Assembly (NCBI GenBank): GCA_018398765.1
Contig: JAHBMJ010005396.1
Span: 20,130 to 70,942 of the forward strand
Source: Chromera velia
Taxonomy: Eukaryota; Sar; Chromeraceae
Length of the DNA: 50,813 nt
Direction: 5' to 3'
Positions 10,201 through 20,025 of this stretch are shown here, one piece after another; position 1 is the stretch's first letter, and each line of letters begins with the position of its first letter. The notes beneath the pieces are model-generated. The model did no database searches, had not been told where the DNA came from, and worked only from the letters and a program-made list of their open reading frames with translations. Made by a program: the position numbers and the translations under genes.

Positions 10201-11010
10201 TTAGGGTTGCTCTGAGAGGGGAACTTCTAGTCTCTGAAGGGCCTTCCTCGCCTCTTCTTTCTTCTGGTCGCTGGAAGCTGCATCTCCCATCACTCCCACT
10301 GCCCACTTTTTCGTTGCCGTGTCTGTCTGCTCCTTCGTCTTTGGGATCACACAGCGGAGTTGGTCTCCTGTTTCTGGGTGCTGCATGTTGTTCTGTTCAT
10401 CAAAGAGGGAGTCGAAATCCCTTGCTACTGTTTCTACACTGAAGACCATTTTCGTCATTGACCCCCATGACTGATGGTTCATCGACATCACCCCCTGGAA
10501 TGCCTGGAACATCGTCTCAGCAAACGCTGCAGCCTGCAGTCGGGTATCTTTTCTCGCTCCATTGGGATCAAGTGCTGCTGTGTAGATGAAATTCTTTGCA
10601 TGTATGCGGATGTCTTTCTTGGGCAGTTTCAGTCCAAGAACAACCCACGAGCAGATTCTCCTCTTCTCTTCCACCTTCTCCTTAGCCGATCTTTTCTGTC
10701 CCTTCTCCAAATTTCCCAGTCTCGTTTCATGGTCGTTCACCATCTGCTGCATCTTTCTTTGATGCTCCCCCATCTCTTCTATACTGTCTTTCAGTCCCTG
10801 GATCTTCTCTCCTAATTTCTCTTCTGTTCGAGCCTCGCTTTCATGGAGTAGCCTTTTCATGGCATCTTCCATGAGAGCTGGCTGCTCGAGCATCTTCTTC
10901 CTGTCCTTCAGCATCTCCTTGTGGGTCCCTTCTTCGTCTGAGCTGATATCAGAGAGGCCAGGGCACTTCAGAAAGTTCGTCTCTGCATCTCTTTCCTCCT
11001 GTTCTGTCAT
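10201..11010 (-). pseudogene. LINE ORF1-like protein (coiled coil, possible RRM)
   Basis: An ATG at 11008-11010 opens a frame of 269 codons ending in TAA at 10201. The translation has a charged N-terminus (SDISSDEEGTH), a Lys/Glu-rich helix with heptad-like spacing over about residues 30-115, then a segment beginning near CSWVVLGLKLPKKDI that resembles the start of the RRM fold in L1-type ORF1 proteins, and a basic, acidic-mixed C-terminus. In LINEs this protein binds element RNA and is needed for retrotransposition. It sits directly upstream of ORF2 and in the same reading frame, and beyond its stop the frame stays open for another 62 codons. The RRM assignment is by position and pattern only. 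An alternative is that the TAA is a mutation and this was the N-terminal part of one longer protein. Confidence 0.6.
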
Positions 11011-11989
11011 TCTGACCACAAAGAAAAAGTGAGACGGTTAAGGATTTTTGACTGTTGCACGTGTGTCCAAAACTTTGCCGTCTCTTCACCTTTTCTTCTC
11101 GGGAAGCTTTCGTTCCGATTCGCTCTGAGAGCGCAGCTCGCAAAAGACAGAAGACAGCTCGCAGAAGGATTGAGAAGGTTGTTTTTTATAACTTAATAGT
11201 ATTTTTCAAAAATTAATTTCATATAGATTCTATTATAGAAGTTCTATTTATTGGTGGGCCTCCAACGTAGGGACCGCTGCTAGGACCGCTGCAGGGTCTG
11301 ATACCTTTTAGGCGTATTACAGCAAAAAAAAAAAAAAACTAGAATTAGCTTATTATTATTTTTTTTAAAGTGATAAGTGAAGTGATAAGTGATTTAGTGG
11401 TGCCCTTGAGCACTGTCGTCGTTTTGTCTTGTAGAGGTCGCCCCCTATAATACTTGTACAACTGTGACTGCAACACCAAAACAACACTTATACAATACTT
11501 GAATAACAGTTGTTTATCACCTAACACTAGACTACATTAGACCTAACATCTGATGATGCACCGACTGATGCTAAGCGAGCAGTCGGCGGGGCAGAAAGAA
11601 TCGAACAATAGCAAGGCACGGAGAATGAATGAATGCACGGGGGCTAAGGCATGCCCTGCATAAATATATGCCGCCCGAGTGTATCAAGGTGTATGCGCGT
11701 GTGTATAGAGTCAGCGGGGGCCACGTTAAGCTCTGTACTAGAATTCACATGAATTAATTCGATGTGCATGCAGACCTGAAATGCATATGTCTGAATATGA
11801 ACAACGTTGTGAAGGGAAGGAGGAAGAAGGTATGTATAAAGTGACTAGAAGTAACAGTCTTCTCTATATGTAGGAAACAACCTGAGTGGTAGGTAGCAGC
11901 TGTGCGTATCATAGCTGGACATCGCAGTAAATGTGAATGCGAGTGATTTGGAGCCAAATGTTGCGAAATGAGAGTCCATCATTTAACAA

Positions 11990-12074
11990 TCTGCCTTGCG
12001 TGTTGTGATTTACTGAACGCTAGACGCCTATTATAGGCTAATAGCGATGGTGTATGATGATGATGATGATATCT
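11990..12074 (-). repeat. Short palindrome-bearing repeat, copy A (matches 43086-43173 in inverse orientation)
   Basis: The reverse complement shows a (CAT)n run, then CATACACCATCGC, the palindrome GCCTATTATAGGC, GTCTAGCGTTC and AAGGCAG. The same order and nearly the same sequence occurs at 43086-43173 on the plus strand. It has no coding potential. Confidence 0.8.
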
Positions 12075-12204
12075 GTTTGACCATCTTTCTATCTCTGTAT
12101 AACCCTGTATAGAGATCTGTGTTTTTCATTAACATCGTCGGGCAAAAAAAAAAAAAATTAAGCGAAGACGGGCTTAAATTATTACATTTTTTTTTTTTCC
12201 TCTG

Positions 12205-12362
12205 TGATAGGCCTAGGATACCTTAATTAGCCTAGCTTCGGAACACCCCGCCCTACCAGTGCTAGCTCTACAGATTGACATAACAGGAAGACTTCGTCTA
12301 GGGCGCCTCATGCAGAAGTTATAACGAAACCTATATCAATCAATCAATTATAATTAATCAAT
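12205..12362 (+). mobile_element. Diverged LINE 3'-end relict with ATCA tail
   Basis: The segment follows the last ~100 bp of the LINE family: GGATACC, AGCCTAG, GGAACACCCCGCCCT, GCTAGCTCT, GACATAACAGGAAG, CTAGGGCG, then CCTATATCAATCAATCAAT. The order and spacing match copy 2 at about 35245-35368, with many substitutions and one short insertion. It is an older insertion of the same or a related family. Confidence 0.75.
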
Positions 12363-12970
12363 CAATCAATTAATTAATCAATCAGCATTGAATGAGGCAA
12401 GAGGCTAATCCTATCCTATCCAGGCTATCCTATATATCTGGTATCTTATAAGTTTAGATCGATAGATAAATGCTGATAAACTATGCCAGTGAAACTGCCG
12501 TTTACTGTCATTAAAAAAACTTTATAGACATAACTTGACCACCGTTTATATAATTTCCTCAACATATATTTTTAAGTTCTAATCTAGGTTCTGATGACCA
12601 TTTAAACGGTCTGAAACACTTATGAAGTCCGATAGTATAGATAATTTCTCATTCTAATTAGAAATCAAATAGAAAAAAGTTATATATAGCTACACTCATG
12701 AGCTTGCTACAATGCATAAGGGAATAAAGACTTGCGCTACTCTTTTCTCTTTGAGGATCTGCTGAATAAACTAGGTTCCAGAGTTTATCCTTCCTTAGTT
12801 ATTCAAGTAAGTAAGGAGAGAAGTATACCGCACGCTATACGAAGGCAAGCCCTCGGCCGCGCTAGCCATTCAGGATTGGCTATCAAAGGGTTGACCCCTT
12901 TTATAGATATTTTCATAGCCGTCTCCTTGTTGTCACATCCTTGTGACATCCTAGGTGACATTTATGAAAC

Positions 12971-14413
12971 CTAATAAAACCCCAACACTTCTCTTGCCTT
13001 CACCCTCCTATCTGGACTAGCATCTGAACATAAATTATGCAAATAGGTGTCGTCTCCTTCCAAAGTCGGATGTTTATCTCCGAATATATCGCTGCGGTAT
13101 TGCAAATCGATGGCCTCCACCTCCGAATTGTCTATCTGCTGTGAAGTGGAAAGACGTACTTGTGAGGAGTCCCTGACAGCCTCAAAGAAGTCGATGCCTC
13201 CTGGCGAGGCATCGACTGTCCTCCTTCGCAGACCTGAATAGCCATTTCTCAGTTCTGCGTCTGGAGTGGCAACCTTGACACCGATAATCTCGAACTCTGG
13301 AGGTGGCTCAGGGTGCCAGAGACCCCTCTCGTCCCCTCTCGTCTCTGTGACTCTTAGATGTGCGGAACAGAATGGAGCCAAGCGCCAGGGCCCTGCTTGA
13401 CCTCATTCTCCTTGAAAGCCTCATCTAGCCCAAACATCTCTAGCTCTGCCTCCACCATCTCTGGAGGGACAGTGGGGTCGTTCTCCCCCAGAGAGTCCCG
13501 ATGGTCATCCGAGATGTAGGCGCCCCCATTCCTTGCATGTACACGAGCGATGAGCTGGTGCACACGTTCCTCTCTGCATCGTTGGAGTTGCTCTGTCAGT
13601 GAGGCAATCCTCTGTTGCGTTTGTGCCTCTCGACTCACTCCCTCATCCAAACTCTGGTGCCATGCGGTCGCCTTCTGACGTGGAAGAGGCACGTATTCTC
13701 CATTCACTGACAACACATATCTGTATACATATAGCCCACCCTCCAAATTATTGTCTATGTCCACAAAAATATTTTTTTCTTCTGCCAGACCAACTAATGC
13801 CTTATTTTGAAATGGCGCGGCGTTTTTGGAGGGGAAGGGGCGAACTCTTCTGTTCGGGTCAACCTTCACTTCTACTGGAATGAATTCAATCGCCTTCACT
13901 TCGCGGCTGGAAAAGCTACTTGGGGATACAGCGGCTGCGCCAACTTCTTTCTGCTGCTCTTTTTTTTCTTCCGGCTGAGGATGCCCTCCCAATATTCTGC
14001 CCAGCAGATGAACGGTGGACTCTTTCTTCATATCATAAATGCCCACACTTTCGCCTAAATCCAACTGATACCTCTCTTTCACGACCCGCTCCACCCGGAC
14101 TCCCTTCTTCCTTCTTTTCGATGGCATCCAGGACTTCAGCAACCAGAGTTTTTTGAGAGACCCCCTCCATTGTGGACGTCTTCCCGGATGGCAGCAAAAA
14201 TCTGAAAGGGGGTCTCACAGTCCGAATCATCCCCCCCCAGACTCCACCTCTCTGCTTTCCCCTGGGAACTGCATAGGCTGGGCAGTGGGGGGCCAAGAGG
14301 ATATGCAGGGGTCTGCTGTAAAAATTCTTAACAACGACTCTCGATGGATGTCGAAACTTCAATTCTGATATATATACCCACTCCCCCAACCCTCTCCTCA
14401 GCCGCAGCATCAT
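12971..14413 (-). pseudogene. Unrecognised gene with two frameshifts
   Basis: An ATG-ATG pair at 14408-14413, with an in-frame TAG directly upstream, opens a frame that runs to about 14110. There the sensible reading shifts by one base (EVLDAIEKKEEG continues as VRVERVVKERYQLDLGES). It shifts again near 13370, beside a duplicated GACGAGAGGGG, and ends at TAG 12971. Joined, the product would be about 480 residues. Visible parts are a basic N-terminus (RLRRGLGEWVYISELKFRH), a segment with IFVDIDNN and YVYRYVLSVNGEY that looks like a folded beta-rich domain, a Gln/Arg coiled coil (IASLTEQLQRC), and an acidic tail. I do not recognise the family. The shifts are too close-set to be introns, so this is a young pseudogene or carries sequencing errors. 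Confidence 0.5.
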
Positions 14414-15705
14414 CTATGGTGTCACTGACGGTACATTCATGGGAATACAGATATGGCTGGAGGTCAAGGGATGGGAGGGAAGGATTTTGTTGTCAGTTAC
14501 GATATCAGTGACTGTCTCAGAACAGTCCACATTCTTCTTAGTCTTCTTTAAGTGTTGATTCTGTCTCCCTGACTCTCTCTTTCTGCTTCTTTACCGACGT
14601 CAATACTATTGTCAGACTCTGTCCTCTCTCCAGCTGGAGAGGAGTAAAAGACAAACGTCATACTAACTGGAGGATCAGAACTGATGGATTGATTGAGTCT
14701 GCAGGGAACAGACACGTACAGTCAAACGACGAGGCTGCTTATCAGCCCATACCTCACCCCCACCCATTCCCATCGAAGCAACTACTATCCTCTCACTAGC
14801 ACAGCCCCCCACTCGATCGCAGTCATTTTCCAATATCTGCAAGAATGAAGGAGAAAGCAAGAGTTGACAAGAAAACGTGTGAAGGATCATACTTTGCATG
14901 AAAAAATGCATGAATGAATGCAGTCAGAGACGCAAAAAAAGAAAAAGAGAAGTGCAAGCAGGAAATTGATAGGCTGGTGTTTTCCTTTCATGATTGCGAG
15001 TCACAAAAAAAACATCTCTCACTCTCTCCCTGTCAATGTCTCTGTTTTCCAACTGTCTCTCTCCCAAGAAAAAAACAAAAAAAATCAGCAAGGAAGGGAG
15101 AATTTATTATTGACAAACCACGTACACCCCGACATGCATGCCAACTGAACGACTAACTGGGAAAATAACAGCCGCCCCTCTTCTTCTCAGGCAGTGTTGG
15201 GCTCACCCATTGTTTCAAGTCCTCAATCGGGCATCTACGCCAACTCGATTGGTCTTATTAATCAAAGTCGGAGATCTTCTCCCTCCCCCGTAACTCGGCC
15301 GACAAGGTTCGTTCTTTCTGTGAGTAAAACACGGGTACGCACATTCAGGAGAAAGAGAAGAGAGGGAAGGACGGAGGGCAGCCATTATGGCTAGGTAAGC
15401 AGTAAGACGAGGAAAGTGAAGTGGTAACAATTGAAACTAAGTCTTTTTTCTAGGCGTCTTGGCGGATTTAAATCACATAAAATCAGATTATGTCAAAATG
15501 TTGCTGCTAAGCACTAAGAAAGACCCTCTATTACTTTCAAAAAGGAAAACTGCACCTCAGCACAGCAAAAAGAAACCAAAGGAGTGAGTACATGGCGGTG
15601 TACGTTTACATGACAGCGTACTTGATGTAACGATCCTTTCAAGAGGAGGACGGAAGAGGAATGGTTTTGACTCTTGGTTGCAGGCCGGTTCCACCTCAAA
15701 CTGAC
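14414..15705. other. No gene seen
   Basis: Only short scattered frames. There are A-rich stretches near 14933-15080. The 3' end of the minus-strand kinase may extend into 15300-15700, but no further exon could be supported. Confidence 0.4.
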
Positions 15706-16695
15706 CTCCTGGGCTCTATCGATGAGCGCGACCAACTCTGGAACAAGGCACTCCTTCTGTTGAAGTCACTCCTTCTTCGTCTCTTTCTCCCACTACTCGA
15801 ACCAAATCGCCAGGTGCAGCAGCCATTCTAACTGATTAAAAAACAAGTACTGACACCAATCTGATGCTTCCCCCTCCTTGGCCCCAGCAAAGAAGCATGT
15901 ACCTTCTATTCACCCAACAAAAGACCAGCAAGGAGCACTACAGGCAAAATTAAGCCCAAATATTCTTTGTTTCTCTCTCTACTTTATCACTTCATCTCTC
16001 TGTTTTCTTTTTCTTCTTTGCTTTCTACCTCATAGTATGTATTTCGCGTCTTCTCAGCTGTTCTCGGCGTTTTGAGGGATGAAACCTGGTTAAGTATGTG
16101 TGCTCACCTTTTTGTTCGTCTTCCCTCTCCCGTCTTTAGAACTTTCTCTCTCAGGACATGTCCGTTTCAGGAAAGAAACCCTATACAGGGTGAGGGGGCT
16201 TGGTCTCTTGTCTCACCCCCCCTCACCACCCCCCCTCACCACCATCCCAACGAGCCCAAAGAACTCTGAATCCACCCCCCACTTAAACGTCTCGCCGAAC
16301 TTCTGAGACTTCTGCAAAATGAGAAGTCGCTTCCCCTCTCCCTTCCCCTCAACCGCTCCCTCTTCTTCCACACAGTCCCAGCCTTCACACGTACGGGACC
16401 CGGGGTCATCCCAAAAGAGCCAGCAATTGAAATCCAAGATTCTTATACCGTTAAAAGGACTCACCAAAACGACGTTATCCGCCTTCAAATCGCGGTGTGT
16501 CACCAAGTCTCCAATGCTACGGGTGCCTCTAAATAACTATAGATAAAGAAGGACAAAAGTCTCCATGCAGAGCCATAGCTAAGCTTTCCTTCCAGACTTG
16601 TAAATCCGTCTGATGAGGGCCCCCTCGGTGGCTGGTCACCACTTTCTTCTTCTCCTTCACCAGGGAGGGCGGCGGGTCCACAGAATTTCCATTGG
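15706..16695 (-). CDS. Protein kinase fragment (catalytic loop HRDLKADN, DFN in place of DFG)
   Basis: Three minus-strand pieces fit a Ser/Thr-type protein kinase. 16695-about 16573 follows a GATGCAG acceptor and ends WKESLAMALHG, matching the alpha-E helix. About 16526-16391 encodes THRDLKADNVVL and ILDFN before a GTGTGA donor. 15756-15706 is a 17-codon exon (VPELVALIDRAQE) with CAG acceptor and GTCAGT donor, resembling the C-lobe. The HRDLK Asp, Lys and Asn are intact, but the metal-binding DFG reads DFN. The gap between the first two pieces is only about 30-45 bases with no good GT donor, so it may be a frameshift or deletion. N-lobe exons and the APE segment were not found with confidence; a frame near 17250-17490 could belong. 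It may be a pseudogene or an incomplete model. Confidence 0.5.
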
Positions 16696-17695
16696 CTGCA
16701 TCCAAAGAGAAGCGACCAAATTCCTAGACCAAATTCGACATCACGCATACAAAGAGAGGACGGGTAAGGGGGCAGAGGCTAGGGCAGAGGGGGGAGAAAA
16801 GGGGTGGCCAGAATAGCTAAACCAGAAAGGAGGAATGCAAAAAAGAAACCCAAAGTGCTTCCGTGCCGTCAAAGCAAGAGAGACAGGAAGGAAACTGAGC
16901 AACAGTTATAGAGAAGCACATATGAGTGATTTGCGTAGATCAACGGATGCGACACAATCATATACACAGCAACAGACCGCGCAGGAAAGCATTGGTGAGA
17001 GTCCTCTATAGAGACAATACTATTACTTAATGTATCTATTGAGAGAGTGAAGGGAGTTGCAGAATTTCACGTGGGCATGCGAATGAAAAAGAAGAGGCAA
17101 CCTAGGAGGCAACCAGACCTTTTTCATGTCCACCACTTTTCCCATGTCTGCAGCAGTTTTGCGCAAACTCCTATCTCTCTCCTCCTCGTCCTGCTGCGCA
17201 ACCTCTGAACCTGACGTACGTTTTCAGTATTACTGGGGCGGTCTGGGCACCTACCATTTCCTGCCGTCTCCTACAACAACGGGACCCGATCGAAAAAAAA
17301 CAAATCTCCCCGTGGAAGTCGCAACAGCCTCCCTGATTTGAAAATCTGTCGCACAAGGATAAAGGGGGCTGCTGTAATGTATAGGAAGGCAAAACAGCCT
17401 CTCCATTCGATCCTCTCCCGTCAACTGAACAGCGTATCCTTTCAGATTCAATCCGCTCCGCTGCCTCTTCACCTGTTACAAATCCCCGTCCTCCGGATTA
17501 GCCTGCCCCCCCGGTTGAGCCCTGAGAGCTTATGACATGCAAAAGTCCTTTTGTGTTCCTGGTGATTCCTCACCAGATGAGAGTAAAAACCCGATCCAGT
17601 ACGTGTTTGACCAACAAAGGTTAGGGAATGTTGAGGATCGAATGTATTCGAATGTTAGGGATTTTTTAATCGGCACATTTTTTTTGTGTCGATCC
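16696..17695. other. Possible upstream kinase exons, unresolved
   Basis: A minus-strand segment after a TGTTACAAATC-like boundary near 17475 is open in two frames to about 17250, and could be an exon of the kinase gene. No ATP-binding Gly loop or VAIK lysine can be identified, so no exon is called. Confidence 0.2.
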
Positions 17696-18260
17696 TTCAG
17701 ACTATATATATACCGCATCAAATGTAATTTTTCGTTTTTGACCCTGGCGTACAAATTATAAATACAAATTATGCATTTTTAAACGCTATTTTTTTGGGCC
17801 CAAATTGTTCAATACAGATCAAAAACGGCATGCCGGGGCCTAACTTCGCGCAGGATGCGCGCGCGCACCGCGGATTACAAATCTGAGTGCTCGATTACAA
17901 AAGTTGGTCCGTGAGTGCACTTCGGTTCATCCTTGAGTTGTGTTGTTTTAAAGTTTATGGGCAGTTCTGCTGCACAGACAAACTTCATGATTACGTGCAT
18001 AGAAAATTTAGATGAAACACAAGGCGTCACTGTAAGTCAGGAGACTTCAGCTTTCAGGAGACTTCTGGGATCTATATGCATTAATTGTCAACATTTGTAA
18101 TCCAGCATTATCTAGCATGCAAATTGTGGTCGGACACAAAAGTTGGGCCCCGGCATGTCATTTTTGGTCTGTACGCCTCATTTGGGCCCAAAATGCAAAA
18201 AATGTATTTGTAATTTGTATATCTGACGAAAAATTCGATTTGATGCGGTATAGCTCCCGA
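17696..18260. repeat. Inverted repeat element (arms about 145 bp) upstream of the ADP/ATP carrier gene
   Basis: The left arm (about 17703-17850, plus) and the reverse complement of the right arm (about 18117-18255) share, in order, TATACCGCATCAAAT, AATTTTTCGT, TACAAATTA(T/C)AAATACA, TGCATTTT, TTGGGCCCAAAT, CAAAAA and CATGCCGGGGCC. Identity is high but not complete. About 265 bp of unrelated sequence, including GCGCGCGC, separates the arms. Both arms carry a GGGCCC palindrome. No coding frame is present. It could be a foldback/MITE-type element or two head-to-head copies of one short repeat. Confidence 0.8.
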
Positions 18261-18590
18261 GCATTCCCGAGCGTACGCGCACAAATCGCGCGATATCGCG
18301 CGTGCATGAAAGCCTGCAGTGAGTGACATGCAGGCAGATGACAGGCAGTCAGCCGTCTCCGAGCAAAAAAGAAAATCGAAAAAAGGGAGCTCCGCAATCG
18401 AATTATGTACAGAGAGAGCGCGAAGTGCTCGCGTTCTTCCTTGACCTTCTTGCCTGGTCGATGACAAACATCCATTGGGAAGCTTTGCGGAGTCACACAG
18501 TCTCATCCCTTCTGCAGTTCAAACGGTCTCCCGGCACCCGGCTCTCTGCCTCCATCAGAAAAAGAAACTGTTTCTCATTTCTGAACCAAA

Positions 18591-19957
18591 ATGGCCGCCG
18601 CCGCCCCTGCAGAGAAGAAGCAGTCGAACTTCTGGCTGAACTTTCTTGCCGGTGGCGTCTCAGGAGGAGTTGCCAAGACAATGACAGCGCCCATCGAGAG
18701 AGTGAAGCTCATTCTGCAAGTGCAGGTCAGCAACCCCGACTGCCGTTCCTGAACAAAAACTTTAGCCGTCTCCTTCCATCCTCTACCGTTCAGTCTCAAA
18801 ACCTCCTCAGTCAAGCTTCCCGAGCCCCAGTGCCCCATGGATACCTTACATGCGCTTCAGATACGATGTTTGTGGGGCTGACCTTATGAACTCTTGTGCC
18901 GCGCCCTCCCCCTTTCTCTATGCTCGTATGACGTCATGCATGCAGGATGCTTCAACTCAGATCGGTGCACAGGGAGTGAAGAAATACGACGGGCTGATCG
19001 ACTGCTTCCGTCGGGTCTATCAGGAACAGGGCCTCCTTTCCTTCTGGAGAGGTTGGTTGGTCAGGTTGACCGCATCATCCTTCTTTCTCTTTGATTCTCT
19101 CGTGTGGACTTGTCCTTTTGTTCGCGTTTTTTTCTTTTTCTCTCAGGAATCTTGATCCGCAGCTTGTCATGCATCAGAACAGGGCGGCGCACATAGAACA
19201 GTAGGTGGGAGAAGAGGAGAGCCGTCTCCATGAATTTGTTTTTTGTGCTGTCCTATAACTGCCTGCCTTTCGACCTGTATTTGAAGGCGGAGAAGTGAGG
19301 CATTCCGTGGGTGTGTGCTTCCTGTCTGTCCGCCTGCGTGCCTGCAGGAAACTGGGCGAATGTGATCCGTTACTTTCCCACCCAGGCACTGAATTTTGCC
19401 TTCAAAGAAAAGTACCAGAAGCTGTTCATCAGAGCGAAACCTGAGGAGAACTTCTGGCTGTTCTTTGCGGGAATGCTTGCCTCTGGAGGGGCTGCAGGTA
19501 TGTATGTTTGTCTTTGTGTGTGTGGAGGGGTGGGATGGGATCCGTGGGCAGGGGGTTGACTGTGTATGTGTTCCTCGTGTGGGTCCTTCCGGCTTTAGGT
19601 GGAGGTGGGCAGAACAGACGTCTCTAAAGGAACCTTTTTTGGAGTCTCCTTTTTGTTCGACCCTTCTGTCCATCTGCGTGCTCTGCTTCTCCCCAATTCC
19701 CCCCCCTTGACACAGGTGCGACCTCCCTTATGTTCGTGTACCCCCTCGACTTCGCGAGAACGCGCATGGGGGCTGACGTCGGAAAGACGGCGTCGGAGAG
19801 ACAATACACAGGTCTCATGGACTGCCTCCAAAAAATCGCAAAGAAGGTCAGGCAGTCAGATACAGCGACAGTCAGGAGGCTTGCGCGCCTGCCTGCCTGC
19901 CTGCCTGCCTGCGTGTCTTCAGCCCCCTTGCGCACCCATCCTCTCTCTCTCTCTCCC

Positions 19958-20025
<68 letters not shown>

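Larger units (their letters stand above)
3719..11165 (-). mobile_element. Non-LTR retrotransposon (LINE), nearly full length, decayed; copy 1
   Basis: The element reads on the minus strand. From its 5' end (about 11165, where GC-rich sequence gives way to AT-rich flank) it has an ORF1-like frame with coiled coil, then a long ORF2 with an APE-type endonuclease (GDFNA, IDY and SDH motifs), reverse transcriptase (FVDFTRAFDEV, FADD) and a C-terminal CxxC...HxxxxC knuckle. It ends in a tandem ATCA tail, seen on the plus strand as (TGAT)n at 3719-3755. Sister copies lie at 34211-35368 and 50263-50813. The copy is dead: in-frame stops at 10201, 10012, 8815, 7873, 6561, 5894 and 5834, plus frame changes near 6890 and 6250. 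No RNase H domain and no poly(A) tail are seen. A simple-repeat tail argues against the L1 clade; the clade is otherwise not assigned. No clear target-site duplication was found. Confidence 0.93.
11166..12970. other. AT-rich gene-free region with short repeats
   Basis: No convincing gene. It contains A-runs at about 11324-11338 and 12146-12158, a (TGA)n run at 12053-12070, a LINE 3'-end relict, a shared palindromic repeat, and ATCA-type tetranucleotides at 12340-12385. A weak match to the LINE 3' region (GCAGGGTCTGATACC) lies at about 11290-11305 and may be another fragment. Confidence 0.6.

Noticed and set aside
12130..12200. Similarity of GTCGGGC-A(n)...T(n)-CC to 50165-50240
   Set aside because: The match rests on homopolymer runs and a few flanking bases; too weak to call a repeat.
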